DNA from: Cesiribacter sp. SM1
Lineage (GTDB): Bacteria > Bacteroidota > Bacteroidia > Cytophagales > Cyclobacteriaceae
Direction of reading: 5' to 3'
Assembly (NCBI RefSeq): GCF_020178975.1
Contig: NZ_JAHXBU010000046.1
Coordinates: forward strand, 124,001-188,000
DNA length: 64,000 nucleotides
Both the position numbers and the translations under genes were made by a program. The notes beneath the pieces are model-generated. The model saw only the letters and a list, made by a program, of their open reading frames with translations. It was not told where the DNA came from and ran no database searches. Each line of letters begins with the position of its first letter. The first letter of the stretch is position 1. Shown one piece after another: positions 46,686 to 55,596 of this stretch.

Positions 46686-48041
46686 CTATCTGCTATTCTT
46701 TATTTCGTCTACTTTCTTCCGGAACTGATCACCCCTATCTATATAATTCTTAAAAAGATCGAAGCTTGCACAGGCTGGCGCCAGCAACACAACGTCTCCC
46801 GGCAAGGCAGCCTCTGCAGCTTTCTGCATGGCTTCCTCCAGGCTGTGGGTGTCATACAAAATAGGCACTATACCATTAAAATACCTCAGGAGTTTTTCAT
46901 TATCTTTTCCCATACACACCAGGGCCTTTACCTTCTGGCGCACAAGGGCCTGGAGCTGGTCATAATCATTTCCTTTGTCAGTACCACCTGCAATCCACAC
47001 CACTGGTTTCTGCATGGCATCCAGGGCATACCAGGCCGCATCTACATTGGTTGCCTTTGAATCATTGATCCATTCCACACCCCCTGTCTCGCCCACTTTT
47101 TCCAGACGGTGCGGAGCATTTTTAAAGCTTTGCAACGACTGGCTGATAGAGGCTTCAGAAACCCCGGCCCTGTAAGCAGCCAAAACAGCACAGGCGGTAT
47201 TCAGGTAGTTGTGGCGTCCGCGCAGCACAATATCAGAATGCGGGTAGAGCGTATCCCTTACAGGCCCTTTGATCCTGATCCAGTCAGGATCAAGGTTAGC
47301 GGCCGCCTCTTTACCACTAGCAGCCACCGGCAACATCTGCGCTTTGATATCATACTGCCGGAGGGCCTCTGCTATCACTGGATCCTCCGCATTGAAGATA
47401 AGAGCGTCATCATCGTGCATGGAGCTGCAGAGCTGCATTTTGGATGCCACATAGTTCTCGAATCTATATTCGTAGCGATCCAGGTGGTCGGGGGTAATAT
47501 TGAGCAAGATACCCGTATAAGGCCTAAAGCCGGGCATTCCATCGAGCTGAAATGAACTAACCTCCAGCACCAGCCAGTCGTAGCTGTTTCCGGCAGCCAG
47601 CAGCGCAGCCAGGCTGTAGCCAACATTACCTGCCAATCCTACCTTTAGCCCGGCTTCTTTCAGCAGGTGATAAGTGAGCAGCGTAGTGGTGGTTTTACCA
47701 TTGGTACCTGTAATGGCAATTACTTTTGCCGGGGTATAGTCAAGCGCGAAGGATAGCTCGTCTACCACCGGCACCCCTTTTTGGCGCAGCTCGGCTACAA
47801 TAGGTGCATTATCCGGTATGCCGGGGCTTTTGATCACCTTATCGGCATTCAGAATTTTTTCAAGGGTGTGGCCTCCCTCTTCGAAGGGTATTCCTCTTTC
47901 CACCAGTTGCTGGCGATAGGCATCAGCAAGCTGTGTTTTTTCAGACAGAAAGACAGCATAGCCTTTATGAGCAGCAAGCAAAGCAGCACCAGTGCCGCTT
48001 TCGCCACCACCCAACACAACAATCTGTTCTTTCCTGTTCAT
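46686..48041 (-). CDS. murD: UDP-N-acetylmuramoyl-L-alanine--D-glutamate ligase
   Basis: The 451-residue Mur ligase has an N-terminal Rossmann loop (VLGGGESGTGAA), SPGIP, the ATP-binding TGTNGKTTT (111-119), and NDSKATNVDA in domain 3. It adds D-glutamate to UDP-MurNAc-L-Ala. It sits 5 bp before mraY and 8 bp before ftsW in the cluster. Confidence 0.96.
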   Translation of the reverse strand: MNRKEQIVVLGGGESGTGAALLAAHKGYAVFLSEKTQLADAYRQQLVERGIPFEEGGHTLEKILNADKVIKSPGIPDNAPIVAELRQKGVPVVDELSFALDYTPAKVIAITGTNGKTTTTLLTYHLLKEAGLKVGLAGNVGYSLAALLAAGNSYDWLVLEVSSFQLDGMPGFRPYTGILLNITPDHLDRYEYRFENYVASKMQLCSSMHDDDALIFNAEDPVIAEALRQYDIKAQMLPVAASGKEAAANLDPDWIRIKGPVRDTLYPHSDIVLRGRHNYLNTACAVLAAYRAGVSEASISQSLQSFKNAPHRLEKVGETGGVEWINDSKATNVDAAWYALDAMQKPVVWIAGGTDKGNDYDQLQALVRQKVKALVCMGKDNEKLLRYFNGIVPILYDTHSLEEAMQKAAEAALPGDVVLLAPACASFDLFKNYIDRGDQFRKKVDEIKNSR

Positions 48042-48046
48042 AGTCT

Positions 48047-49282
48047 TTAGCGAAGTTTAAGCGTAGTTAGGGTAATAATTGCCAGCAGAATACCAACAAT
48101 CCAGAAGCGGCTCACTATTTTACTTTCGTGGTAATCCATCTTCTGATAGTGGTGGTGCAGGGGCGACATTTTAAAAATACGGCGGCCTTCTCCATACTTC
48201 TTTTTGGTGTATTTGAAGTAGCTTACCTGCAGCATTACCGACAGGTTTTCTACCAGGAAAATACCGCACAGAATCGGGATCAGCCATTCTTTACGCAGGG
48301 CAAAAGCCAGTACTGCAATAATGCCACCCAGGGAAAGGCTACCTGTATCGCCCATAAATACCTGCGCCGGGTAAGCATTGAACCAGAGGAACCCGATACA
48401 GGCTCCCACAAATGCCGCACAGAAAACCACCAGTTCACCCGTGTTTGGCAGGTACATAATATTGAGGTAGTCTGAGAAAATAACGTTGCCCGATACATAG
48501 GCAAAGATGGCAAGTGTTAGCCCTATGATGGCCGAGACCCCGGCAGCAAGCCCGTCGATACCATCGGTAATATTGGCCCCATTCGATACGGCCGTAACGA
48601 TAAAGATCACGATCAGCACGTACACCACCCAGGTATAATCCTGAAATTCTGCTGGCAGTATGTCACTGTAGTCGAATGAATTATTCTTGGCAAAAGGAAT
48701 GGTAGTGAGCGTGCTCTTGATATCCTTGTATGGCGTTTTGGTTGTGATGGGCTCCGGCTCAGGCTCCTCCTCTACGGCTACCACCAGCGGGTCGCGTACA
48801 AATTCCCTGATCACCACATCGTTGTGGAAATAAAGCGTAAGGCCAACGATCAGGCCCAGGCCAATCTGACCCACCACTTTAAACTTACCGGCAAGGCCTT
48901 CCTTATTCTTGCGGAACACCTTTATGTAGTCGTCCAGAAAACCAATGAAACCCATCCAGAGGGTAGCAACGATCATCAGGATCACATAAATATTATCCAA
49001 CTGAGCAAACAGCAGGGAGGGAATTACAATGGCGGCAATTATAATAATACCACCCATGGTTGGTGTACCTTTTTTTTCAATTTGGCCCTGTAAGCCAAGG
49101 TTGCGCACAATCTCCCCTATTTGTCTTTTCTGTAAATAGCGGATAATTCGCTTACCGATCAGCAGACTGATGATGAGTGACAGAAAGGCGGCACCGCCCG
49201 CCCGGAAGGAAATGTACTGAAAAACCTGGGCTCCGATCAGGTCAAATCTTCTCTCTAGAAAATCGAAAATGTAATACAGCAT
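48047..49282 (-). CDS. mraY: phospho-N-acetylmuramoyl-pentapeptide transferase MraY
   Basis: The 411-residue polytopic enzyme makes lipid I from UDP-MurNAc-pentapeptide and undecaprenyl phosphate. Catalytic aspartates lie in GFLDDYIKV and [10 protein letters not shown], and the HHHYQ motif (PLHHHYQKM) is present. It is about 50 residues longer than E. coli MraY because of a hydrophilic insert after the fifth helix ([20 protein letters not shown]), which I take as a Bacteroidota-type loop. Confidence 0.95.
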   Translation of the reverse strand: MLYYIFDFLERRFDLIGAQVFQYISFRAGGAAFLSLIISLLIGKRIIRYLQKRQIGEIVRNLGLQGQIEKKGTPTMGGIIIIAAIVIPSLLFAQLDNIYVILMIVATLWMGFIGFLDDYIKVFRKNKEGLAGKFKVVGQIGLGLIVGLTLYFHNDVVIREFVRDPLVVAVEEEPEPEPITTKTPYKDIKSTLTTIPFAKNNSFDYSDILPAEFQDYTWVVYVLIVIFIVTAVSNGANITDGIDGLAAGVSAIIGLTLAIFAYVSGNVIFSDYLNIMYLPNTGELVVFCAAFVGACIGFLWFNAYPAQVFMGDTGSLSLGGIIAVLAFALRKEWLIPILCGIFLVENLSVMLQVSYFKYTKKKYGEGRRIFKMSPLHHHYQKMDYHESKIVSRFWIVGILLAIITLTTLKLR

Positions 49283-49358
49283 CTTAGCTGGTTGTTAATG
49301 GTTTATGGCTAAACCAAATTAAAAGCTTTATTGGGTTTTTCTAAGAATTATAATTTTA

Positions 49359-50822
49359 CTAAGACCTGACCTCACGTAAGATTTCTGCCAGAACCTGACG
49401 ATCATCGAAAGGATGCTTTACGCCTGCAATTTCCTGATATGTTTCATGTCCCTTGCCTGCTACCAGAATAATATCGCCGGGCCGGGCCAGCATACAGGCG
49501 GTGCGGATAGCCTCTTTCCGGTCCAGGATGCTTAGTACTTTTCTGGTGTTGCTGGCATTTACCCCCTGCTGCATATCGGCAATGATCTGGGCGGGTTCTT
49601 CGTTGCGGGGATTATCTGAGGTAAGCACCACCCGATCGCTCAGGTTAGTTGCAATTTCTGCCATCAGCGGGCGCTTTGCCTTATCCCTGTTACCACCACA
49701 ACCAACCACTGTAATCACCTGCTCGTTACCGGTGCGAAAACCGGCAATGGTTTTTAGTACATTTTCCAGTGCATCCGGTGTGTGAGCGTAATCCACCACG
49801 GCAACCACATCAGAACCGGCAGACACCTGTTCAAACCGGCCAGGGGCAGTTGAAATACTACTCAGCTGGGTAAGTACCTCATCAGCTTCTTCGCCCATAA
49901 GCATGGCAGCAGCATACACTGAAAGCAGGTTGTAAGCATTGAAATCTCCAATAAGCTTAAACCAGACTACCTTTCCATCCACATCCAGCTCCAGCCCCTG
50001 CAGGGTGTTGCTGATAAGCCTTGCCTTGAAATCGGCAGGCTTTTTCAGGGCATAGGTATGCTTAGCAGCTTTGGTATTCTGCAGCATCACCATTCCCCGC
50101 TTATCATCTATGTTGGTTAGCGCCCAGGCATCTTTGGGCAGCATATCGAACAAACCTTTCTTGGCTTCTATGTAGGCATCGAAGGTTTGGTGGTAATCGA
50201 GGTGATCGTGTGTGATATTGGAAAAAATAGCACCACTTAGTCGCAGTCCGCTTAAGCGATGCTGCACAATGGCATGCGAAGAAGCCTCCATAAAGCAATG
50301 GGTACAACCCTCTGCCACCATTTTTGCCAGCAGACGCTGTAACTGCAGGGCATCCGGCGTGGTATGCGTGGCCTGCACTTCGTTCTCATTGATAAAATTG
50401 CGAACGGTGGAGAAGAGCCCCGATGAATAGCCCAGCGCCCTGAAAAGCTTGAATAAAAGGGTGGCCGTGGTGGTTTTGCCGTTGGTGCCGGTAACCGCCA
50501 CAATGGTTAACTTCTCCGAAGGATTATCATAAAAGTTGGCAGCCGCTATACCCAGGGCAGCTGCAGAATTCACCACCTGCACCCAGGTAATACCCTCGGG
50601 CAGGGGGCGTGGCAGCGTTTCTGCAATGATGGCAGCTGCGCCTTTTTCAATTGCTTTTTCAATAAAGTCGTGGCCGTCGCTCTGGGTTCCCTTAACGGCT
50701 ACAAACAGGCTGCCGGGGGCTACCTGCCTGGAGTCGAAGGTGATATCCATGATACTGATATCGGTTGGGCCACTAACAGCCTTTAAATTTATCTTATACA
50801 GAATGTTCTGTAGTATTGGCAT
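49359..50822 (-). CDS. murE: UDP-MurNAc-L-Ala-D-Glu--meso-2,6-diaminopimelate ligase
   Basis: The 487-residue Mur ligase has TGTNGKTTT (111-119) and the DNPRNEEP motif in the C-terminal domain, typical of enzymes that add meso-diaminopimelate, so the peptidoglycan is probably of the A1-gamma type. Its start is flush with the ftsI stop. murF is not next to it, as is usual in Bacteroidota. Confidence 0.96.
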   Translation of the reverse strand: MPILQNILYKINLKAVSGPTDISIMDITFDSRQVAPGSLFVAVKGTQSDGHDFIEKAIEKGAAAIIAETLPRPLPEGITWVQVVNSAAALGIAAANFYDNPSEKLTIVAVTGTNGKTTTATLLFKLFRALGYSSGLFSTVRNFINENEVQATHTTPDALQLQRLLAKMVAEGCTHCFMEASSHAIVQHRLSGLRLSGAIFSNITHDHLDYHQTFDAYIEAKKGLFDMLPKDAWALTNIDDKRGMVMLQNTKAAKHTYALKKPADFKARLISNTLQGLELDVDGKVVWFKLIGDFNAYNLLSVYAAAMLMGEEADEVLTQLSSISTAPGRFEQVSAGSDVVAVVDYAHTPDALENVLKTIAGFRTGNEQVITVVGCGGNRDKAKRPLMAEIATNLSDRVVLTSDNPRNEEPAQIIADMQQGVNASNTRKVLSILDRKEAIRTACMLARPGDIILVAGKGHETYQEIAGVKHPFDDRQVLAEILREVRS

Positions 50823-52910
50823 TTATCCAAGTGTTAACGTAATATAACTTCCTTTCAGGGCCCTGCTGCCCGGCTCCTGCGATTGCCGCAATACCCGGCC
50901 ATGGCCCGTAAACCGCACCTCCACTCCTTTGTTTTCCAGCAGGAACAGGGCATCGCGCAGGGTCATGCCCCGCACATCAGGTATACGGCCTACCTCTGTA
51001 GATCGTGGTTTCCAGTCTATGGCAGCACTATCAATCTGTGCTTTTACCCAGTCTTCGGCAATGGGTGTTTTGTACGCAAGCCCAAACTGCTTACTGATCT
51101 CAAACAACTCAGGCATGTAACCCGACTGCACTACCGGGAAGCCAGGCTCCACCATGGGTACCGGATAATAAGGAGGGTGCATCTCCAGGTCGCGGGCATA
51201 CACCTTATCGGCAATTTCCTTGAACACAGGTGCCGCCACATCACTACCATACTGATTGTAGCCTTTTGGATTATCAATCACCACAATGGCACTGTATTTT
51301 GGCCTGTCGGCAGGAAAATAACCCACAAAGGAGGTGTAATACTTTTTAGCGTACCTGCCGTTTTCCAGTGTTTGTGCCGTACCGGTTTTGCCGGCAATGG
51401 GGTAATGACTGTTGCGGATGTTATTGGCCGTACCATGTTCCACCACACCCTCCAGCATTTTGCGTACACTCTCCAGCGTTTGTGCGGAGCAGATCTTTTC
51501 CTGCATTACCTGTGGCAGAAATTCCTGTTCCAGCTTGTCGGCCCTGCGGATGGAAGACACGAGCATAGGCCGCATCATTTTACCATCGTTGGCCACCGCA
51601 TTATAGAAGCTAAGGGTTTGCAGGGGTGTAATTTCAAAGCCATAGCCATAAGCCATCCAGGGCAGTGTAATACCACTCCACTTTTGCTGGGGCGGAAACT
51701 TAGGCAAACCCTCCCCTTTCAGCTGAAAGCCCAGTGGTTCGGTTAAACCCATTTGCCGGATATAGTCCATGAAACGCTGTGGCTTCAGGCCGAAATGGGC
51801 ATCCACCAGCTTAGCAACTGCTATGTTCGATGATTTGGCAAAAGCTTCTTCGATGGTAATCTTACCATAGCCTCCCGGCTTATGATCGCGAATCACCTCT
51901 TTGTAGAACCGCTGTATGCCATTTCCGGTATCAACTGTATCGGTAAGTTTGATGTTGGTATCTTCGAAGAGGGCAATCATGCTGGCCAGCTTAAAGGTAG
52001 AGCCAGGTTCACGCAAACCATGCTGCCCTACCGCCAGGTTATAGCTCTCGGCATAATAACCCGCCGCGTTGCGGCTAAGATTGGCCATAGCTTTGATGTG
52101 GCCGGTCTTTACCTCCATTACCACCACACAGCCCCTGTCGGCATTGTGGTACTGCAGGTGGCGCAGCAGCGATGATTCTGCCACGTCCTGCAGGTTTACA
52201 TCCAGGGTGGTAAAAATATCGAGCCCTTCTACAGGCCTCTTTTCGGTTTCGCCAAACACAGGCTGCCAGCTGCCACCGGCAACACGCCTGAATAGCGCCT
52301 CACCATGCTTACCCCTAAGCTGTTCGTTAAAACTATATTCCAGGCCCGCTCCCGATTCTGATTCGTTAATGTAGCCAACCGTACGGTTAGCCAGGGTAGA
52401 AAAAGGCTTGAAACGCTTCTCAACCTTTTCGAAAATTACGCCACCCTTATACTTGCCTTCGCGGAAAAGGGGCCACTTTTCCATCTTCTTTTTATCCTGA
52501 TAGCCAATTTGCAGGCGGTTTACGATCAGGTACTGGCGCTTGCTGCGGCGGGCATCGTTAATGCGGCGCTTGTACTCTTCCTTGCTGCGGTCGCCAAAAA
52601 AGCGCGACAGCATGAGGGCCAGCGAATCAATGCTTTGCTTGTAGAGCTCTTCTTTGGCAATGGTAGGGTCCATGCACACCCGGTAAAAGGGCAAAGAAGT
52701 AGCCAGCAGGCTTCCGTTATCAGAGTAAATATTACCCCGGGTAGCCTTAATGGTACGATACTGCAGGCTGGTTGCCGCCGCCACTTTGCGCCACTTGCTC
52801 CCCTGCAGCATTTGCAGGTCAAAAATGCGGTAGATGATTGCTGCCCCGAATATAAAGACAAAGAGGAAGGCAATGCGTACCCGCAGGAGCATGGATTGCT
52901 TAATCTTCAT
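50823..52910 (-). CDS. ftsI: septal transpeptidase FtsI (PBP3) with PASTA domain
   Basis: The 695-residue class B penicillin-binding protein has an N-terminal TM helix (IAFLFVFIFGAAIIYRIFDL), a pedestal domain, and a transpeptidase domain with active-site STFK near residue 303, SSN in AKSSNIAVAK and KTGT near 508. The C-terminus is a PASTA domain (GRIPDVRGMTLRDALFLLENKGV). It cross-links septal peptidoglycan with FtsW. It overlaps the ftsL gene by 11 bp. Confidence 0.95.
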   Translation of the reverse strand: MKIKQSMLLRVRIAFLFVFIFGAAIIYRIFDLQMLQGSKWRKVAAATSLQYRTIKATRGNIYSDNGSLLATSLPFYRVCMDPTIAKEELYKQSIDSLALMLSRFFGDRSKEEYKRRINDARRSKRQYLIVNRLQIGYQDKKKMEKWPLFREGKYKGGVIFEKVEKRFKPFSTLANRTVGYINESESGAGLEYSFNEQLRGKHGEALFRRVAGGSWQPVFGETEKRPVEGLDIFTTLDVNLQDVAESSLLRHLQYHNADRGCVVVMEVKTGHIKAMANLSRNAAGYYAESYNLAVGQHGLREPGSTFKLASMIALFEDTNIKLTDTVDTGNGIQRFYKEVIRDHKPGGYGKITIEEAFAKSSNIAVAKLVDAHFGLKPQRFMDYIRQMGLTEPLGFQLKGEGLPKFPPQQKWSGITLPWMAYGYGFEITPLQTLSFYNAVANDGKMMRPMLVSSIRRADKLEQEFLPQVMQEKICSAQTLESVRKMLEGVVEHGTANNIRNSHYPIAGKTGTAQTLENGRYAKKYYTSFVGYFPADRPKYSAIVVIDNPKGYNQYGSDVAAPVFKEIADKVYARDLEMHPPYYPVPMVEPGFPVVQSGYMPELFEISKQFGLAYKTPIAEDWVKAQIDSAAIDWKPRSTEVGRIPDVRGMTLRDALFLLENKGVEVRFTGHGRVLRQSQEPGSRALKGSYITLTLG

Positions 52911-53289
52911 CGTCTTTCAGTATAAGTTTGATTGGTGGTTGCTGACTTTCTATAAGACCCATAGGCTGCACCTTACGGGCAACTTCAGACTGTTTACTGG
53001 AGAACATATAGTCGGCCTTAAGGGTGGTGTAGTCGGCCCTAAGGTCTTCTACTTCACTCTCCAGCTTCTGAATTTTGCGCTGCATGCGCTCGGCATAGTG
53101 ATTATTGCCAATGTAGGTAAGCAGGATCAGCATCAGAAAAATACCAAAAGGGAAATAACGCACCGGCACACCCTCATCAAAAAGGCGCTGCATCCGGAAC
53201 ATTGCTTCCACACGCGCAAACAGGTTCTTACGATCCTTCTGCTTTTGTTTCTTTTTAGCTTTCGGTTTGTTTGCCACTAACATCAACAT
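52900..53289 (-). CDS. ftsL: FtsL-like small divisome protein
   Basis: The 129-residue product has a lysine-rich cytoplasmic start (KPKAKKKQKQKDRKNLF), one TM helix (YFPFGIFLMLILLTYIGNN) and a predicted coiled coil (QRKIQKLESEVEDLRADYTTLK) in the periplasm. The topology and its place between rsmH and ftsI fit FtsL, which scaffolds FtsQLB and FtsWI. Sequence identity is too low to prove the name on its own. Confidence 0.85.
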   Translation of the reverse strand: MLMLVANKPKAKKKQKQKDRKNLFARVEAMFRMQRLFDEGVPVRYFPFGIFLMLILLTYIGNNHYAERMQRKIQKLESEVEDLRADYTTLKADYMFSSKQSEVARKVQPMGLIESQQPPIKLILKDDED

Positions 53290-53300
53290 ACCCCACCTCC

Positions 53301-54206
53301 TTATATTTTTTCTGCCACACGCAAACGCGCACTTCTTGCCCTGTTATTTCTTGCTATTTCCTCTGCCCCGGGCTCTATTGGCTTACGGGTTACCGGCTCC
53401 AGGGGCCGCTGCATATTTCCGTAAAAATCCTTTTCTGCCTCACCCGAGAATTTCCCCTTTGCCATAAAATGTTTTACCAGCCGGTCTTCCAGCGAATGGT
53501 AACTCATGACCACCAGTCTGCCACCCGACCTAAGCACCTCTGCTGTTTGCTCAAGCATCTCCTCCAGCGCCTGCAGCTCATCATTCACCACAATGCGCAG
53601 CGCCTGGAACACCTGGGCCTGGTATTTGAATTCCTTGCCCTTGGGGGCGTAGCGGTTCAGCACTTCCTTTAAGTCATTTACCGTGCGTATGGGCGCATTG
53701 ATCCGCTTTGCCACAATTGCCGCTGCGAGCGACTTCGCATTCTTCACTTCGCCGTACATACCCAGTATTTTATGCAGCTCACGCTCCGGGTATGTATTTA
53801 CTATTTCACTGGCTGTCAGGCTACTAGCCCTATCCATCCGCATGTCCAGATCAGCCTCGAAGCGGGTAGAAAAACCACGCTCCGGCTCATCGAGCTGATG
53901 AGAAGATACTCCCAGGTCGGCCAGGATGCCATCTACCGCTGTTACGCCAAAAAGCTTCAAGTATCGCTTTAGGTGCCTGAAGTTGGTTTCTATAAACCTG
54001 AAGCGGGGATCTGTGATAGCAGTAGCCTGCTGTCGGGCATCATCGTCCTGATCGAAAGCAAACAGACGCCCTCCTTCTCCTAGTTGCTGAAGAATTGCTT
54101 TGCTATGGCCACCGCCACCAAAAGTAAGATCTACGTAGGTTCCGTTTGGCTGCAGCTGCAATCCCTCCAGCGTTTCCTGAAGCATTACCGGCTCGTGGTA
54201 GGACAT
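53301..54206 (-). CDS. rsmH: 16S rRNA m4C1402 methyltransferase RsmH (MraW)
   Basis: The ATG at 54206 gives MSYHEPVMLQETLEGL and the SAM motif DLTFGGGGHS; a TTG at 54212 would add two residues. The product (301 residues) has the RsmH core, including LGVSSHQLDEPERGFS and MSYHSLEDRLVK. It methylates C1402 of 16S rRNA. It starts 7 bp after mraZ and ends 11 bp before ftsL. Confidence 0.96.
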   Translation of the reverse strand: MSYHEPVMLQETLEGLQLQPNGTYVDLTFGGGGHSKAILQQLGEGGRLFAFDQDDDARQQATAITDPRFRFIETNFRHLKRYLKLFGVTAVDGILADLGVSSHQLDEPERGFSTRFEADLDMRMDRASSLTASEIVNTYPERELHKILGMYGEVKNAKSLAAAIVAKRINAPIRTVNDLKEVLNRYAPKGKEFKYQAQVFQALRIVVNDELQALEEMLEQTAEVLRSGGRLVVMSYHSLEDRLVKHFMAKGKFSGEAEKDFYGNMQRPLEPVTRKPIEPGAEEIARNNRARSARLRVAEKI

Positions 54207-54213
54207 TGGCAAC

Positions 54214-54657
54214 TTATTCTGAAAGATATTTTTCCGCTAATTTACTAAACTCGTCCCTGTCCTGAATCAGGTAATCCTCATACTTTTCCGGATTCCATAA
54301 TTCAAAGCGGTTTCCCATCCCCACCACAATTACATCTTTGTCCAGTTCGGCATACTTCATCATGGTTTTAGGAATAAGCAAGCGGCCACTGCCATCCAGC
54401 TCAACCTGCACATTACCCCTGAAAAAATTACGCTGAAGTGTTCTGTACTCCTCATTGAACTCATTGAGAGATGCAATCTTGGAAAAAATCTTTTTGTACT
54501 CGGTATAGGGATACACCACCAGACATGGCTCAAACCCACGGCGCAGCACAAGCTCATCCGTAGCCGAACTTGGCAGTGCGGATTTGATGCGGGCGGGCAG
54601 CATCATTCTGCCTTTCGCATCGAGCTTACATTCATATTCAGAAGTGAAATATGCCAT
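54214..54657 (-). CDS. mraZ: transcriptional regulator MraZ
   Basis: The 147-residue product has two AbrB/MraZ-type half-domains with the DXXXR motifs (KLDAKGRMMLPA and VELDGSGRLLIPK). MraZ binds short TGGG repeats upstream of its own gene and controls the dcw cluster. Such repeats are found upstream here (54691-54737 and 55170-55193). Normal length and position as first gene of the cluster. Confidence 0.96.
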   Translation of the reverse strand: MAYFTSEYECKLDAKGRMMLPARIKSALPSSATDELVLRRGFEPCLVVYPYTEYKKIFSKIASLNEFNEEYRTLQRNFFRGNVQVELDGSGRLLIPKTMMKYAELDKDVIVVGMGNRFELWNPEKYEDYLIQDRDEFSKLAEKYLSE

Positions 54658-54690
54658 GGGTCTTCTGCAAATCTAGAAATTAAAATGACA

Positions 54691-54737
54691 TCTTTATCCA
54701 CATTTTACCACTTTCTCCCACCTTTACCACACACCCA
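54691..54737 (-). promoter_or_regulatory. proximal MraZ-like operator repeats
   Basis: On the minus strand the repeats TGGGTGTG, TGGTAAAGG, TGGGAGAAAG, TGGTAAAATG and TGGATAAAGA follow one another at 8 to 10-bp spacing. Three of them are at exactly 10 bp, matching the TGGGN-N5 direct-repeat layout of MraZ boxes. They lie 35-80 bp before the mraZ ATG. The last repeat contains TGTGGATAA, a perfect DnaA box in reverse (54694-54702). Confidence 0.65.
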
Positions 54738-54915
54738 AACAAGCTATCACACTTATATACGTTTAATTCAATTAAAATGCCTAAATAAAGAAATAAAAAA
54801 GCCTTATCATTAATAATATCCTATTTATTTATATTGAACTCAATTTTTATTTATAGCAGAAACAGCTCAAATTCAGTATGTTAAGACAGCATACACCCTC
54901 TAACAGCACATAAAC

Positions 54916-54944
54916 CAAAAGTAGGTATCTTGTTGATTTTCAAA
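54916..54944 (-). promoter_or_regulatory. mraZ/dcw promoter candidate
   Basis: On the minus strand TTTG (54944-54941), 17 nt, then TACTTTTG (54923-54916) fits the Bacteroidota TTTG/TAnnTTTG promoter. It would give a leader of about 250 nt before the mraZ ATG and place the proximal MraZ repeats in the transcribed leader. Confidence 0.5.
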
Positions 54945-54967
54945 AGTTTAACCAGATACACTTTGAC

Positions 54968-54976
54968 TTATCCACA
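54968..54976 (+). promoter_or_regulatory. perfect DnaA box upstream of mraZ promoter
   Basis: TTATCCACA is an exact match. A near-match TTGTGCACA lies 8 bp further on (54983-54992 region). It is 24 bp upstream of the -33 box of the dcw promoter candidate. Confidence 0.45.
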
Positions 54977-55169
54977 CAAGATTTGTGCACAAGTCTTTCG
55001 AGAAGCAGAATGTTTAACATATGTAGCATTTTAGGTCAACAATATTATATATCTGTAAGCGTGTCTTCTTAGCATTTAAGAGCCATACATGAATATTCAG
55101 GTGTTTTCTTACTTAACATAATGGTAACAAACAGGCCTTATGGGGCACCAAAAACACCTTTTCAAACTC

Positions 55170-55193
55170 TCCCACTTCCTCCCACCAGCCCCA
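55170..55193 (-). promoter_or_regulatory. distal MraZ-like operator
   Basis: On the minus strand TGGGG, TGGGA and TGGGA begin at 55193, 55184 and 55174, with spacings of 9 and 10 bp. The two TGGGA units exactly match the best-known MraZ half-site. The site lies about 515 bp upstream of mraZ and about 225 bp upstream of the promoter candidate. Confidence 0.5.
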
Positions 55194-55596
55194 CTTTTGC
55201 CCTTATTTCCAAAACATCCTCTTCCCCTGCATTACTTCTCCATGGTTTTGAAAATGTGAAGCTTTATAATAGTTAAGCCTCTATGGCACATTCCCGAATT
55301 TCAAGCTTAAACTACCTTTGAAATTGGGAATGCAACACCTTTGCCGATGGCTTTATCAAACAAGCTTACACCACTGATAATGAGACCAATAACACCAACA
55401 GAGTAATCAAGAGATGAAATACTGAACCACAGCTTTACTGATACCTTCAGCTATCGCTGTGCTTTTAAGAGAATTGAAGTATTTTTAAATTTAATGTTTG
55501 ACAGGTGCCATGCTGAAGTATCGGCAATCCAGACAAGCCTGCTGTACTAGATAAGTTAAGCCCCTGATGATCTTATTTGCATAAACTGAGCCCACC

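Larger units (their letters stand above)
54658..55596. other. 939-bp regulatory region upstream of mraZ
   Basis: No coding frame is supported. From mraZ outward it holds MraZ-like repeats (54691-54737), a promoter candidate (54916-54944), a perfect DnaA box (54968-54976), and a second MraZ-like repeat (55170-55193). The left half is AT-rich. The gap is long compared with most spacers here, and a small RNA or origin function cannot be excluded. Confidence 0.6.

Noticed and set aside
50883-51746. 287-codon plus-strand open frame
   Set aside because: It is antisense to ftsI, which is well supported by family motifs; cysteine/histidine-rich shadow translation.
54658-55596. replication origin (oriC)
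   Set aside because: Only two perfect DnaA boxes, no clear unwinding element, dnaA absent and gene orientation not decisive; kept only as a weak possibility.
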